Shown: positions 34,450 through 42,518 of the stretch, one piece after another
How positions within the stretch are numbered: the stretch's first letter is position 1
How the letters are laid out: each line of letters starts with the position of its first letter
Assembly: GCA_002506085.1 (NCBI GenBank)
Contig: DAWV01000005.1
Location: forward strand, 172,377-236,376
Length of the DNA stretch: 64,000 bases
Direction: 5' to 3'
Source: Methanocorpusculaceae archaeon UBA425
Lineage (GTDB): Archaea; Halobacteriota; Methanomicrobia; Methanomicrobiales; Methanocorpusculaceae
Notes under the pieces: model-generated
The model's database searches: none
What the model was told of the DNA's origin: nothing
The model's input: only the letters and a program-made list of their open reading frames with translations
Program-made: the position numbers and the translations under genes

Positions 34450-35473
34450 AACACAAAAGATTCTCGTTACAATGACCTGCCCCTCGTGCGGCGGTCAGGT
34501 GGAATATGAAGAGGGGGAAGAGCTGGTCCTCTGTAAATTCTGCGAATCGGTATTCGCGTTAACAACTGACGAGGGTATAAATAAGGTCATGTACAAACTG
34601 ACCGTCGAAAAAGACAAGGCTCTCGACAAAGTGAAAGCCTGGTTCTCAAACGGTCCAAAAGCACAGGATCTCCCGACAACCGCCGTCATAACCGAGGCAT
34701 ACCCTCTGTATCTTCCGTTCTGGCGTCTGATTGCCAGAGGAAAAGCATGTGTCTGCGGTATTGAAGAGCAGAGACGCGGAAAAGACAACGAAAGGGTGGA
34801 GATTCCGCACGAGGCACTCATTAACCGTGAATATATCTACTCAGAAATCGCCTGTGAACCCGGAGACCTTGGAATACAGAGTATCGTTCTTCCGGAACGT
34901 GCCGAGGCAATATCCATTGATGATCAGAATATTGTTACATTCGGGGTTACCAAATCACGTGACGAAGCCTACGATATCGGGGGAAATTCCATCAAGAATT
35001 CTGCAATTCTGGATGGAAGTGCAAAAATGAGCAAAGTGTATTTCTCAAAGGCGTTCTTTTTCCCAAAAGCCTTCACCCTGATTTATTATCCTTTCTGGAT
35101 TGTCAGATACCAGTATCAGGAACGTGACTACTTTGCAACAGTTGACGGGATTACTTCAAGAGTCGTTTCAGGACGTGCTCCCGGAAATGCTGGAAGCCAG
35201 AGTACGGCGGCCGGAATCGGCGGAGCCGTCGCCGGAGGAGTCGTCGGTCTCGGTATAGGCATGGCCGTCGTTACCGATGGATCTGAACTTGGTATAGGCA
35301 TGCTGGTTATAGGCATGGTTGCAGCAGTCGCTTTGCTCGGTTACTTCTACACGAGATTCAGATACGGAGATGAGATTCTTGAGGGGGCTCTTGACGGAAA
35401 AGGTCTCAAAACCGGCAGGACCCAGACTAAAATACAGACTGTCTACAATGAAACATATGACCATTTCAACTGA
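34442..35473 (+). CDS. YdjG-like zinc-ribbon membrane protein
   Basis: The 343-residue protein has an N-terminal zinc ribbon (CPSCGG and CKFC) and a long soluble middle. Near the C-terminus are two glycine-rich hydrophobic segments, AGIGGAVAGGVVGLGIGMAV and LGIGMLVIGMVAAVALLGYF (about 255-300). Length and layout match B. subtilis YdjG, a membrane protein in the PspA/SPFH stress module, although this is recognition rather than alignment. It overlaps its neighbour upstream and is 11 bases from the next zinc-ribbon gene. Confidence 0.75.
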   Translation: MAETQKILVTMTCPSCGGQVEYEEGEELVLCKFCESVFALTTDEGINKVMYKLTVEKDKALDKVKAWFSNGPKAQDLPTTAVITEAYPLYLPFWRLIARGKACVCGIEEQRRGKDNERVEIPHEALINREYIYSEIACEPGDLGIQSIVLPERAEAISIDDQNIVTFGVTKSRDEAYDIGGNSIKNSAILDGSAKMSKVYFSKAFFFPKAFTLIYYPFWIVRYQYQERDYFATVDGITSRVVSGRAPGNAGSQSTAAGIGGAVAGGVVGLGIGMAVVTDGSELGIGMLVIGMVAAVALLGYFYTRFRYGDEILEGALDGKGLKTGRTQTKIQTVYNETYDHFN

Positions 35474-35484
35474 GGTGACTGACG

Positions 35485-36078
35485 ATGTTGTTAAAAGAAC
35501 TTAAATGTCCCGGATGCGGGGCTCCGCTCAAATCCAAGGAACGCGACATAATGCTGAAATGTGACCACTGCGGACGTATCAGTCTTTTCGCTGACGGCAA
35601 AATCAATGATGTCGGATATTCTATCGCATCTCCCGCAAAGGAACATTCCGGGGAACTCATCTATGTTCCTTTCTGGATTGTGAATGCCGATCTCAATGTA
35701 CATAAAGAGAGTATCTCCGGTGGAAAAATCTCCCGGTTCATCACGGATCAAAGACAGATGCGGGGTACCCGCGACTTCTATGTCTGTGCTTCCGCAATTC
35801 CGGAGGAATTCTCCCGTGAATGGAACATGGATCTGACCCTTGACCAGCCCAAGCTGAACCTGATTTCCGACTTTAAAGGAGGGAAACGTGCAGTAATGAC
35901 GATGAGAAAAGAGATAGCCGGAGAGAATGCGGAATTCTTATTCCTGAGATATGAAGCTGAAATTCCCGGAACCCTCCAGAAACTTGACTATGACTTCCGG
36001 ATCAACAGCACGAAAGTGCTTTATCTTCCGGCATACAAAATCTCTGATAAATACGTATTAGGTGTATCCAATGAGTAA
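35485..36078 (+). CDS. Third zinc-ribbon protein of the SPFH operon
   Basis: The 197-residue protein has the same N-terminal ribbon (CPGCGAPL and CDHCGR) as the two preceding genes, followed by a beta-rich domain with FVPFWIV-like YVPFWIVNADL. It shows no obvious membrane segment, unlike its neighbours. The shared YxPFW motif (also LPFWRL and YYPFWIV in the previous protein) suggests the soluble domains are homologous. Its last eight bases overlap the start of the four-helix membrane gene. Confidence 0.75.
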   Translation: MLLKELKCPGCGAPLKSKERDIMLKCDHCGRISLFADGKINDVGYSIASPAKEHSGELIYVPFWIVNADLNVHKESISGGKISRFITDQRQMRGTRDFYVCASAIPEEFSREWNMDLTLDQPKLNLISDFKGGKRAVMTMRKEIAGENAEFLFLRYEAEIPGTLQKLDYDFRINSTKVLYLPAYKISDKYVLGVSNE

Positions 36079-36415
36079 TGTAGAAGATAAACGCATGTAC
36101 CTGATTTGGGCATCGGTCGTTTTAATGCTCGGTGTTTCCATTCTGACAGCTTTTCTGGCACCCGGCGTCGGATTCTGGGAAGCTGCCGGCATTTTCCTTG
36201 CCGGTGTCGGTGTAATCTCAGCCTGCCTTGTTACCTTCATGGGTAAGCGTGCCTCACCGGTTTTCCCGCTATTCCTTGTTCTCGGAGGAGTTCTCCTTCT
36301 GACACAGGGATTCCTGACAGGCATATTTCCGATTCTCACCGCACCGGTGCTAATCGGGGCAGCATTAATTATCGTGGCAGTTGGTGCCATTCTCTTCCTT
36401 GTATTAAAAAAATAA
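36071..36415 (+). CDS. Four-helix membrane protein of the SPFH operon
   Basis: Starting at ATG 36071 (MSNVEDKRMYL), inside the previous stop region, the product is 114 residues with four hydrophobic segments covering nearly the whole chain: WASVVLMLGVSILTAFLA, AAGIFLAGVGVISACLVTFM, FPLFLVLGGVLLLTQGFL and APVLIGAALIIVAVGAILFL. An ATG three codons upstream is possible. I do not recognise a family. Its place between zinc-ribbon proteins and the SPFH protein suggests a membrane anchor for the complex. Confidence 0.75.
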   Translation: MSNVEDKRMYLIWASVVLMLGVSILTAFLAPGVGFWEAAGIFLAGVGVISACLVTFMGKRASPVFPLFLVLGGVLLLTQGFLTGIFPILTAPVLIGAALIIVAVGAILFLVLKK

Positions 36416-36423
36416 GGTGAACT

Positions 36424-36963
36424 ATGAGTGTAGATTTACGAGATAAAGTAGAAGACGACCGCGGTCTGATAAAAAAGATTCAGTTGTGTATTCCGGGATT
36501 CCGCGGATACCGCCAGAAAGAGGACATTCGCCTTGCCGACGCCCTTCTCCGCCAGCAGTTGGCGGATGAACTGAAAAATAATGTCCTGCTGCCTCTGGAA
36601 AAAACCCGCGAATCGGCAGGCAGGGCTCTGGAACTTGACCTGATGAACGATTTTGCGATGGTTATTTCCCAGGCAAAAATGTCTGAGGCAAAAATCCGTC
36701 ATGCGGAGCAGGGATACACCGGAATCTCCCCGGCAACTCGTGTTAAGAAGACCGAGCTGAATACAATGTACGAGAATGATCTTGCCTTACTCGACGGTAT
36801 CGGGAAACTCGGCGACCTCGCAAAGGCGGCTCTGAATTATGCCGAGTCAGACGACTTTGTCAAAGTTTCAGGAAGTCTCAGGGAGATAAAATCGGGATTC
36901 ACTGATTTTACCATTACGTTCGACAAACGCCGTGAGGATATGGCAGGAATAAGTGTATTCTGA
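36424..36963 (+). CDS. Helical soluble protein of the SPFH operon
   Basis: A 179-residue, mostly alpha-helical protein rich in Leu, Asp, Lys and Glu, beginning SVDLRDKVEDDRGLIKKIQLCIPGFRGYRQKEDIRLAD. AAGGTG upstream is a reasonable ribosome-binding site. There is no signal peptide or membrane segment. Its stop overlaps the SPFH gene start. In Bacillus the matching position is held by the PspA-like YdjF, but I do not see a PspA sequence signature, so I call it only a coiled-coil-like partner. Confidence 0.7.
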   Translation: MSVDLRDKVEDDRGLIKKIQLCIPGFRGYRQKEDIRLADALLRQQLADELKNNVLLPLEKTRESAGRALELDLMNDFAMVISQAKMSEAKIRHAEQGYTGISPATRVKKTELNTMYENDLALLDGIGKLGDLAKAALNYAESDDFVKVSGSLREIKSGFTDFTITFDKRREDMAGISVF

Positions 36964-38186
36964 TGGGATTATTTTCTAAGACCAATAAGAATATCGGATC
37001 AGGTTCCGATATTGAAGGCGCAGATTCAAGAAAAGGATTCTACTGGGTTGAAGACCAGAAGGGTGAGAACGTCATGTGGCGTCTTCCCCGGAACGTTATG
37101 TGGAACGATAACGTGCTTGTCCGTGAGGATGAGTATGGTATCTTCTTCCGTGACGGAAAGGCACTGGTTGTTTTCGACCGTCCGGACCGTTACGCCCTGA
37201 CGACCCAGAACATCCCGATTCTGAAAAACATTCTTGGAACGGTTGTCGGAAACGTACAGATTGGAGAGTTCTACTGGGCACAAAAACGTGAGTTCCGGGA
37301 TAAGTTCGGAACGCCGCAGCCGCTCGCATTCCGTGATGTGGACTTTGGTGTGGTTCAGCTGAGAATCTTCGGTCAGTTTTCCTATAAAGTAGTTGATCCT
37401 CTTCTCCTGATTACGCAGTTCGTCGGAACGAAGGGTCTGACGAGGTCCGAGGAGATTGTCGACTGGCTGAAGGCCCAGGTTGTCACTATCCTGAATGATA
37501 CGCTTGGCGAGCTGAAGGCGAAGAAGCAGATGGGAGTTCTGGATATGCCTGCATATCTGCAGGAGATCGAACAACTCTGTCTTGCCAAACTGACGACTGA
37601 GACGGAAGTCTATGGTCTGAAGATTATGAAGTTCGCGGGTCTGAATATCAACATGCCCGAGGAGGTTCAGGAAGCGATCAATAAGCGCGGAGCGATGTCT
37701 GCTCTTGGCGTGAATTATATGCAGTATCAGTCCGGTAAGGCTATTGAGGGTATTGGACAGGGGGCGGCACAGGGCGGAGAAGGTTCCGGTTTTGCCATGA
37801 TGGGCGCCGGCATGGGTGCCGGAATGGGTATGGGCAATATGATGGCCCAGGGAATGGCCGGAGCGGGAGGTCAGCCGGCTCCGTTCGGGGGTCAGCCCGG
37901 AGCAGCAGGAACCGGAGCTCCGGCAACTCAAAAGTCATCAGGTCAGACGACGAAGTGCGGAAAGTGCGGAGCGGATGTCCCTGTCGGGACGAAGTTCTGT
38001 CCGGAATGCGGCGAGAAGATGGCAAGTGGTCCTGTATGTACTGTCTGCGGAGCGGTTCTGACACCCGGTGCAAAATTCTGCCCGGAGTGCGGCGCAAAAA
38101 TCAGTGCGGCGCAGAACTGCCCGAAGTGCGGAATAAGCGTTCCTGCGGGAACAAAGTTCTGTCCGGAGTGCGGACAGAAAATCTGA
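36963..38186 (+). CDS. SPFH/Band-7 protein with C-terminal tandem zinc ribbons (YdjI-like)
   Basis: The 407-residue protein opens GLFSKTNKN and continues with the YdjI-type SPFH domain (about 20-245): MWRLPRNVMWNDNVLVREDEYGIFFRDGKA, RYALTTQNIPIL and FGTPQPLAFRDVDFG are visible. A glycine/methionine-rich linker (about 265-320) follows, then three paired zinc knuckles (CGKCGADVP...CPECG, CTVCGAVLTP...CPECG, CPKCGISVP...CPECG). Such proteins form membrane-linked oligomers; YdjI is recruited by the YdjGH membrane pair. It is the last gene of the operon and is followed by a hairpin. The archaeal function is unknown. Confidence 0.85.
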   Translation: MGLFSKTNKNIGSGSDIEGADSRKGFYWVEDQKGENVMWRLPRNVMWNDNVLVREDEYGIFFRDGKALVVFDRPDRYALTTQNIPILKNILGTVVGNVQIGEFYWAQKREFRDKFGTPQPLAFRDVDFGVVQLRIFGQFSYKVVDPLLLITQFVGTKGLTRSEEIVDWLKAQVVTILNDTLGELKAKKQMGVLDMPAYLQEIEQLCLAKLTTETEVYGLKIMKFAGLNINMPEEVQEAINKRGAMSALGVNYMQYQSGKAIEGIGQGAAQGGEGSGFAMMGAGMGAGMGMGNMMAQGMAGAGGQPAPFGGQPGAAGTGAPATQKSSGQTTKCGKCGADVPVGTKFCPECGEKMASGPVCTVCGAVLTPGAKFCPECGAKISAAQNCPKCGISVPAGTKFCPECGQKI

Positions 38187-38204
38187 TTTTTCCAGAAAAA
38201 AATC
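38185..38204 (+). terminator. Hairpin plus T-rich tail after the SPFH operon
   Basis: GATTTTT (38185-38191) pairs with AAAAATC (38198-38204) around a short loop and is followed by TCTCATTATTTTTTGTG. It overlaps the last codon region of the SPFH gene and its stop, so it is the natural end of the six-gene transcript. Confidence 0.4.
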
Positions 38205-38292
38205 TCTCATTATTTTTTGTGTAATCGCATTCGTGTTCGACCGATTACTGGATTTTCGGATAAAACAGTAGTTCTATTATCAAAAAATATAT

Positions 38293-38862
38293 TTATGCTA
38301 TCTGGAGAAGATTCAGAGCCACCAGGTCCTCAGAGATTTTTATCACTGCTCTTCTTGCATCCTCGGCTATCTTGCCGCCGGTGATGATGAGTTTTCCCGA
38401 TCCAAAGAGAAGAACAACGACCTTGGGGTTGTCCAGGCGGTAGACAAGTCCCGGAAACTGCTCAGGTTCATACTCGATTTTATCCAGATTAAAGCTCATG
38501 GCGATTTTGTTCAGATTAATCCGGCTTCCAAGATCAGCTGAAGTGACAATGTTCTGGACAGTGTATGCAGGTGTGCCAACAATTTCAATCTTCAGACCTT
38601 TCAGTATTGAGACAAGAAGCTCAAGTCCCCTGGTCAGGCTGTCGATACTCTTTGCTCCAGTTAGAACGACTTTGCCGGAACTGAATACGAGGGCAGCAAT
38701 TTTTGGATCCTGCATACGGAGAACAACGCCCGGGAAACGCTGCTTATTATATTCAGCTCCCGGAATCTGGGCAGCAAGTGATACCAGATCCAGACTGTCA
38801 TTCACCTTGGTTGATGCAACAATATTCTCAATCTTAAGTGAGTTTTCGGGCAGGCTTGACAT
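38293..38862 (-). CDS. tbp: TATA-box-binding protein (first copy)
   Basis: The 189-residue protein has the two saddle repeats of TBP. Repeat one includes LKIENIVAST, RFPGVVLRMQDPK and ALVFSSGKVVLTGAKS; repeat two YTVQNIVTSADLG, EYEPEQFPGLVYRLDNPK and LLFGSGKLIITGGK. The intercalating phenylalanine positions in both repeats are kept. It recruits TFB and RNA polymerase to promoters. A second TBP lies at 48.8 kb. This copy lacks the acidic C-terminal tail common in archaea. Monocistronic, back to back with the SPFH operon. Confidence 0.96.
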   Translation of the reverse strand: MSSLPENSLKIENIVASTKVNDSLDLVSLAAQIPGAEYNKQRFPGVVLRMQDPKIAALVFSSGKVVLTGAKSIDSLTRGLELLVSILKGLKIEIVGTPAYTVQNIVTSADLGSRINLNKIAMSFNLDKIEYEPEQFPGLVYRLDNPKVVVLLFGSGKLIITGGKIAEDARRAVIKISEDLVALNLLQIA

Positions 38863-38933
38863 ATTTATAAGATATTACAGGCTACTATATAAAGACTCGG
38901 GTAACTTGAAAAAAAGGAGAGGGAAAATTCAGA

Positions 38934-39251
38934 TTAATCGTATTCACGCCAGGTATGTTTGCATTTCGTGCACCGGAAGAATCTGACCTCTGATTCATCA
39001 GCACTTCTGAGCTGTCTGAGCCACCATTCAGCAATATTATGACCGCAGTTCGGGCATTTGACTGCACAGGTAGGTTTCGTGCCGATATCAGCGCCTTCTT
39101 CAACAATAAGAATATCATTTTCCTGCATGTAGGCGACTTTTTTCATCTGCTCCTTATTTTCAGCGGAGATGGTTTCTTTATATCCACATTGAGAACAGCA
39201 TAGCTGCCCATCCTTTGATTTTAACAGCTTTCCGCATTCTGGGCAGAACAT
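38934..39251 (-). CDS. tfs: Transcription cleavage factor TFS
   Basis: With the start at MFCPECGKLL (39251; an ATG also at 39254) the product is 105 residues. The frame is open to 39323, but the extra residues are not TFS-like. It has an N-terminal ribbon CPEC...CSQCG and a C-terminal TFIIS-type ribbon CPNCG...CTKCKHTW. Between them lies RSADESEVRFF, in which the DE pair after RSA is the catalytic hairpin. It reactivates backtracked RNA polymerase by stimulating RNA cleavage. Confidence 0.94.
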   Translation of the reverse strand: MFCPECGKLLKSKDGQLCCSQCGYKETISAENKEQMKKVAYMQENDILIVEEGADIGTKPTCAVKCPNCGHNIAEWWLRQLRSADESEVRFFRCTKCKHTWREYD

Positions 39252-39355
39252 CATAGAATACACTATTGGTTTTTCAAGGATAAAAACTATCACAAAATCG
39301 GATGTCATGCCGGGAAAACCCATTTATCCGACCGAGCACAATGATATAGACTGAC

Positions 39356-40210
39356 ATGCTGGATACGTTGCTAATCTGTACATTCACATTGTGTTTAATC
39401 GCATTTCTTCTCAGTCTGATTCCGGGTAAACAGGGAAAATATTGTGCTATTGTCGGATGGATTCTGCTTGAGCTGGGTCTCATTCAGATGCTTCCGGGGC
39501 TGATTGAAGAGGGGAACATCTTCTATCCGGCACTCATCATCGCGGCAATCCCCTTCATATATATCACGATAAAACGACTGCTTGCAGAGGACCCGCATAT
39601 TCTCCGGCTTACCTGGGCGGCGGCAATTGCAGGAATAATATACGCGCCGTTTGCAATAATCACGCCTCTGGGTAACTGGCTCATTTCCATAGTAGTTTTC
39701 TGTATTCAGTTCGTTTTTGATGCAATAGGCTATACATATAGTATGGCTGACTGGAATATTTTTGAATCAACATGGTATGCCCCGGGTTATACCACAGGAT
39801 ACATGGATGAGATTATTCTTGGATGTACAGGGATTACCGCAATCGCGATTCTGCTCGGTGTCATCGCTCTTACAAAAACATCGCTGAAACAGAAAATCGG
39901 GCTCACGCTCCTTGTAACGATTCCCATATTCATCATCAACATTTTCAGAAACGTGTTTGTGATTATGGCATACTTCGGTCAGTGGTTCCCCTGGCTTGAA
40001 GAGACAGTAACTCATCCGACTATCCCCGGATATGCAAGTTACTTCTGGTCGCACAATGTGATTTGTGAGGGAGCGGCCTTTATTCTGATTCTGATTATCG
40101 CCTACCTTCTCTTCAGATTCACGCCGGGACTTATCAGTACAATCCGGGACATTCTCCTAGTTTACTCTGGCGATCTCCAGTTGATGCTCGGGAAACGAAC
40201 AGGAAAATAA
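39356..40210 (+). CDS. artA: Archaeosortase A
   Basis: The 284-residue integral membrane protein has about eight hydrophobic segments. The exosortase/archaeosortase triad is present: Cys157 in LGCTGITAI, Arg198 in NIFRNVFVI and His233 in FWSHNVICE. ArtA cleaves and lipid-modifies C-terminal PGF-CTERM signals of surface proteins such as S-layer glycoprotein. No substrate with such a tail is visible in this window. It starts about 100 bases from the divergent TFS gene, and the HIT gene follows after two bases. Confidence 0.9.
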   Translation: MLDTLLICTFTLCLIAFLLSLIPGKQGKYCAIVGWILLELGLIQMLPGLIEEGNIFYPALIIAAIPFIYITIKRLLAEDPHILRLTWAAAIAGIIYAPFAIITPLGNWLISIVVFCIQFVFDAIGYTYSMADWNIFESTWYAPGYTTGYMDEIILGCTGITAIAILLGVIALTKTSLKQKIGLTLLVTIPIFIINIFRNVFVIMAYFGQWFPWLEETVTHPTIPGYASYFWSHNVICEGAAFILILIIAYLLFRFTPGLISTIRDILLVYSGDLQLMLGKRTGK

Positions 40211-40212
40211 CG

Positions 40213-40605
40213 ATGTCATGTCCATTCTGCGAGCCGCATGAGGAATTATTCGGGAACGAATTCGCCTATGTAAAAATCGACGAGTTCCCGGTTTCACCAG
40301 GGCACGTTCTCATCATACCGCGCAGACATGTATCGTCATGGTTCTACCTTACCGAGGAAGAGCACGCGGCGGCAGCGACTCTTCTTGTCCAGACAAAGAC
40401 ATATCTCGATTCCCGCTATTCACCGGAAGGTTACAATATAGGAGTAAATTGCGGGGAAGCGGCAGGGCAGACAATACCCCATGCCCATCTTCATGTAATT
40501 CCCCGATATAAGGGGGACGTGCCGAACCCGCGCGGCGGAATTCGGGCCGTAATCCGGGCTAAACAGGATTACCCGGCTCATACTAACTCGTTTTATATAG
40601 GATGA
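40213..40605 (+). CDS. HIT-family hydrolase
   Basis: The 130-residue protein has CPFCEPHEEL at the N-terminus (a zinc pair seen in many HIT proteins), FPVSPGHVLIIPRRHV, and the active-site histidine triad IPHAHLHVIPR, followed by a C-terminal RGGIRAVIRAKQDY typical of the group. Such proteins hydrolyse adenylylated or dinucleotide substrates; the physiological one is not evident. The two-base gap after artA suggests co-transcription without an obvious functional link. Confidence 0.9.
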   Translation: MSCPFCEPHEELFGNEFAYVKIDEFPVSPGHVLIIPRRHVSSWFYLTEEEHAAAATLLVQTKTYLDSRYSPEGYNIGVNCGEAAGQTIPHAHLHVIPRYKGDVPNPRGGIRAVIRAKQDYPAHTNSFYIG

Positions 40606-40626
40606 GCTGGCTTAAATATAATTTAT

Positions 40627-42135
40627 ATGTACAAATCCATCGACGAAATTAATGAACGTATTCGTGATGGAAGTGTCCGGGTAGTCAGCGCCGAAAAAAT
40701 GCCTGATATCATCGATGAACTCGGCGTTGAAGGGGCACTTCGTGAAGTAGATGTGGTTACCACCGGCACTTTCGGCGCGATGTGCTCTTCGGGAGCTTTT
40801 CTCAACTTCGGTCATCCTGAGATACCTATCCGTATGGAAAAAATGTGGATTAACAATGTCGAGGCTTACGCAGGTCTTGCAGCGGTTGACTGTTATCTCG
40901 GAGCAACCCAGGAATCCACAATACGTCATGCCGAGTACGGCGGAGCCCACGTTATCGAGGATCTGATTGCCGGAAAATCCGTTGAACTTCATGCCCGGGC
41001 AAAGGGAACCGACTGTTATCCGCGAACGGCACTAACGAACGAGTTCACGCTGGAAGAGCTGAACCAGGCAATCATGGTCAACCCGAGAAATTCGTATCAG
41101 TGTTATAGTGCCGCAACCAACATGGGGGACCGTGCTGTCAAAACATACATGGGCTGCCTTCTTGCGGGTCACAGAAATATTACCTATTCGGGAGCCGGCT
41201 GTCTGTCTCCTCTTGCAAATGATCCGACCTTTTCGGTCATCGGTTCAGGCACGCCTATATTCCTCGGCGGGGCGAATGGTGTCGTTGTTGGCGAAGGAAC
41301 CCAGTCATCGCCCGGAAACGGGTTCGGAACACTCATGACCTCCGCAAATATGAAAGATATGTCAACCGATTACATCAGAGCCGCCACGATGACCGGATAT
41401 GGTGTCACGATGTATGTTGGTGTCGGGGTCCCGATTCCGGTGCTAAATGAAGAAATTGTGAAGCATACGGCGGTTCGTGATGAAGACCTGAAGACCAATA
41501 TCGTTGATTACGGTACACCATCCCGTGACAGACCGGTAATCAAACAGGTCACCTATGCTGAACTTAAGAGCGGTTCAATCGACCTCAACGGGGAAGAGAT
41601 TCGCTGCTCTTCGCTATCAAGTTACAAGAAAGCACGCGAAGTTGCAGGCGAACTAAAATCCAGAATCGAGAACGGATCCTTTACGATGGGGCTTGCAACC
41701 CGCCCGATTGATGCGCTCAAGATAAACAAACCTATGGCGGAGAAAGGGAATGTCCGTCGTGTGAATGAGATGATGGTTTCCGCGTTTGTCACCATTACCG
41801 GTGATGAAAGTGTTAAGCAGGCAGCAAAACGCCTCTTAAAAGGTGAGACGAACCATCTGCCGGTCATTGATGCGGAGAACCGGCTGATAGGCATCGTGAC
41901 GACCTACGATGTTTCAAAGGCATTCGCAAAAGATGAGCAGGATATGACCGTTTCCGAGATTATGACGAAAAATGTCATCTCCATCTCCCCGGACGCGCCT
42001 GTCGATTTCGCAGCAAGAAAACTTCAGCAGCATAACATCGGCGCTCTTGTAGTTATTGATTCAGGCAGGCATATTCTCGGTCTTCTGAACTCATATGATT
42101 TAGGAGACCTTGTCAGCGGGAGGGGTTCGAATTGA
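40627..42135 (+). CDS. L-aspartate semialdehyde sulfurtransferase (HcyBio domain) with CBS pair
   Basis: The 502-residue protein has an N-terminal DUF39/HcyBio domain (about 1-370), with TTGTFGAMCSSGAFLNFGH, YSGAGCLSPLANDP and GTQSSPGNGFGT visible. A C-terminal CBS pair (about 385-500) includes LPVIDAENRLIGIVTTYDV and NIGALVVIDSGRHILGLLNSYDL. In methanogens this protein, with a NIL-ferredoxin partner, converts aspartate semialdehyde directly to homocysteine using sulfide. The partner gene follows with overlap, which supports the call. The conserved cysteines in CSSG and AGC may carry sulfur. Confidence 0.88.
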   Translation: MYKSIDEINERIRDGSVRVVSAEKMPDIIDELGVEGALREVDVVTTGTFGAMCSSGAFLNFGHPEIPIRMEKMWINNVEAYAGLAAVDCYLGATQESTIRHAEYGGAHVIEDLIAGKSVELHARAKGTDCYPRTALTNEFTLEELNQAIMVNPRNSYQCYSAATNMGDRAVKTYMGCLLAGHRNITYSGAGCLSPLANDPTFSVIGSGTPIFLGGANGVVVGEGTQSSPGNGFGTLMTSANMKDMSTDYIRAATMTGYGVTMYVGVGVPIPVLNEEIVKHTAVRDEDLKTNIVDYGTPSRDRPVIKQVTYAELKSGSIDLNGEEIRCSSLSSYKKAREVAGELKSRIENGSFTMGLATRPIDALKINKPMAEKGNVRRVNEMMVSAFVTITGDESVKQAAKRLLKGETNHLPVIDAENRLIGIVTTYDVSKAFAKDEQDMTVSEIMTKNVISISPDAPVDFAARKLQQHNIGALVVIDSGRHILGLLNSYDLGDLVSGRGSN

Positions 42136-42518
42136 AGCTGATGGTTGAGTTCGATGCGATAGGAGTTCAGTCTCCGAATATTGCGGCCGCAATTCTGAAA
42201 TCCGGCGTACTGGTCAATGTCGACCGTGCACAAATCGACGGCGACGAGGGATGGGCACTTCTTGACGTTGCCAATGCGGATACGGAAAAGTTCATTGCGG
42301 CACTGACGGGAAAAGGGGTTTCCATCCGTATTCAGAAGGATGCCGTTACCCACAATCGTACGAAGTGTGTGGACTGCGGGCTTTGTATCAGTATCTGTCA
42401 GAAGAAGGTGTTCTCCTTTGATGAAAACTGGCAACTTGTCGTCAACTCTGAACGATGTGTTCTCTGCGGCAGATGTGCGATGTACTGCCCCCACCGTGCG
42501 TTAAGTATTGAAAAGTAA
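42132..42518 (+). CDS. NIL-domain ferredoxin of homocysteine synthesis
   Basis: The 128-residue protein combines an N-terminal NIL domain (about 1-75, VEFDAIGVQSPNIAAAILKSG) with two [4Fe-4S] motifs, CVDCGLCISICQ and CVLCGRCAMYCP. It is the electron-carrying partner of the aspartate semialdehyde sulfurtransferase. The frame starts with TTG overlapping the previous stop; ATG 42141 is the alternative and would lose three residues. In the first motif the usual CP proline is Gln. Confidence 0.88.
   Translation: MKLMVEFDAIGVQSPNIAAAILKSGVLVNVDRAQIDGDEGWALLDVANADTEKFIAALTGKGVSIRIQKDAVTHNRTKCVDCGLCISICQKKVFSFDENWQLVVNSERCVLCGRCAMYCPHRALSIEK

Noticed and set aside
37770..37930. Gly/Met-rich segment of the SPFH protein as a DNA repeat
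   Set aside because: The DNA is only loosely repetitive; it encodes a low-complexity linker seen in related SPFH proteins.
42112..42135. GGTTCGAAT at the end of the sulfurtransferase gene as a tRNA T-arm
   Set aside because: No acceptor or anticodon stems surround it and it lies in a conserved coding end.
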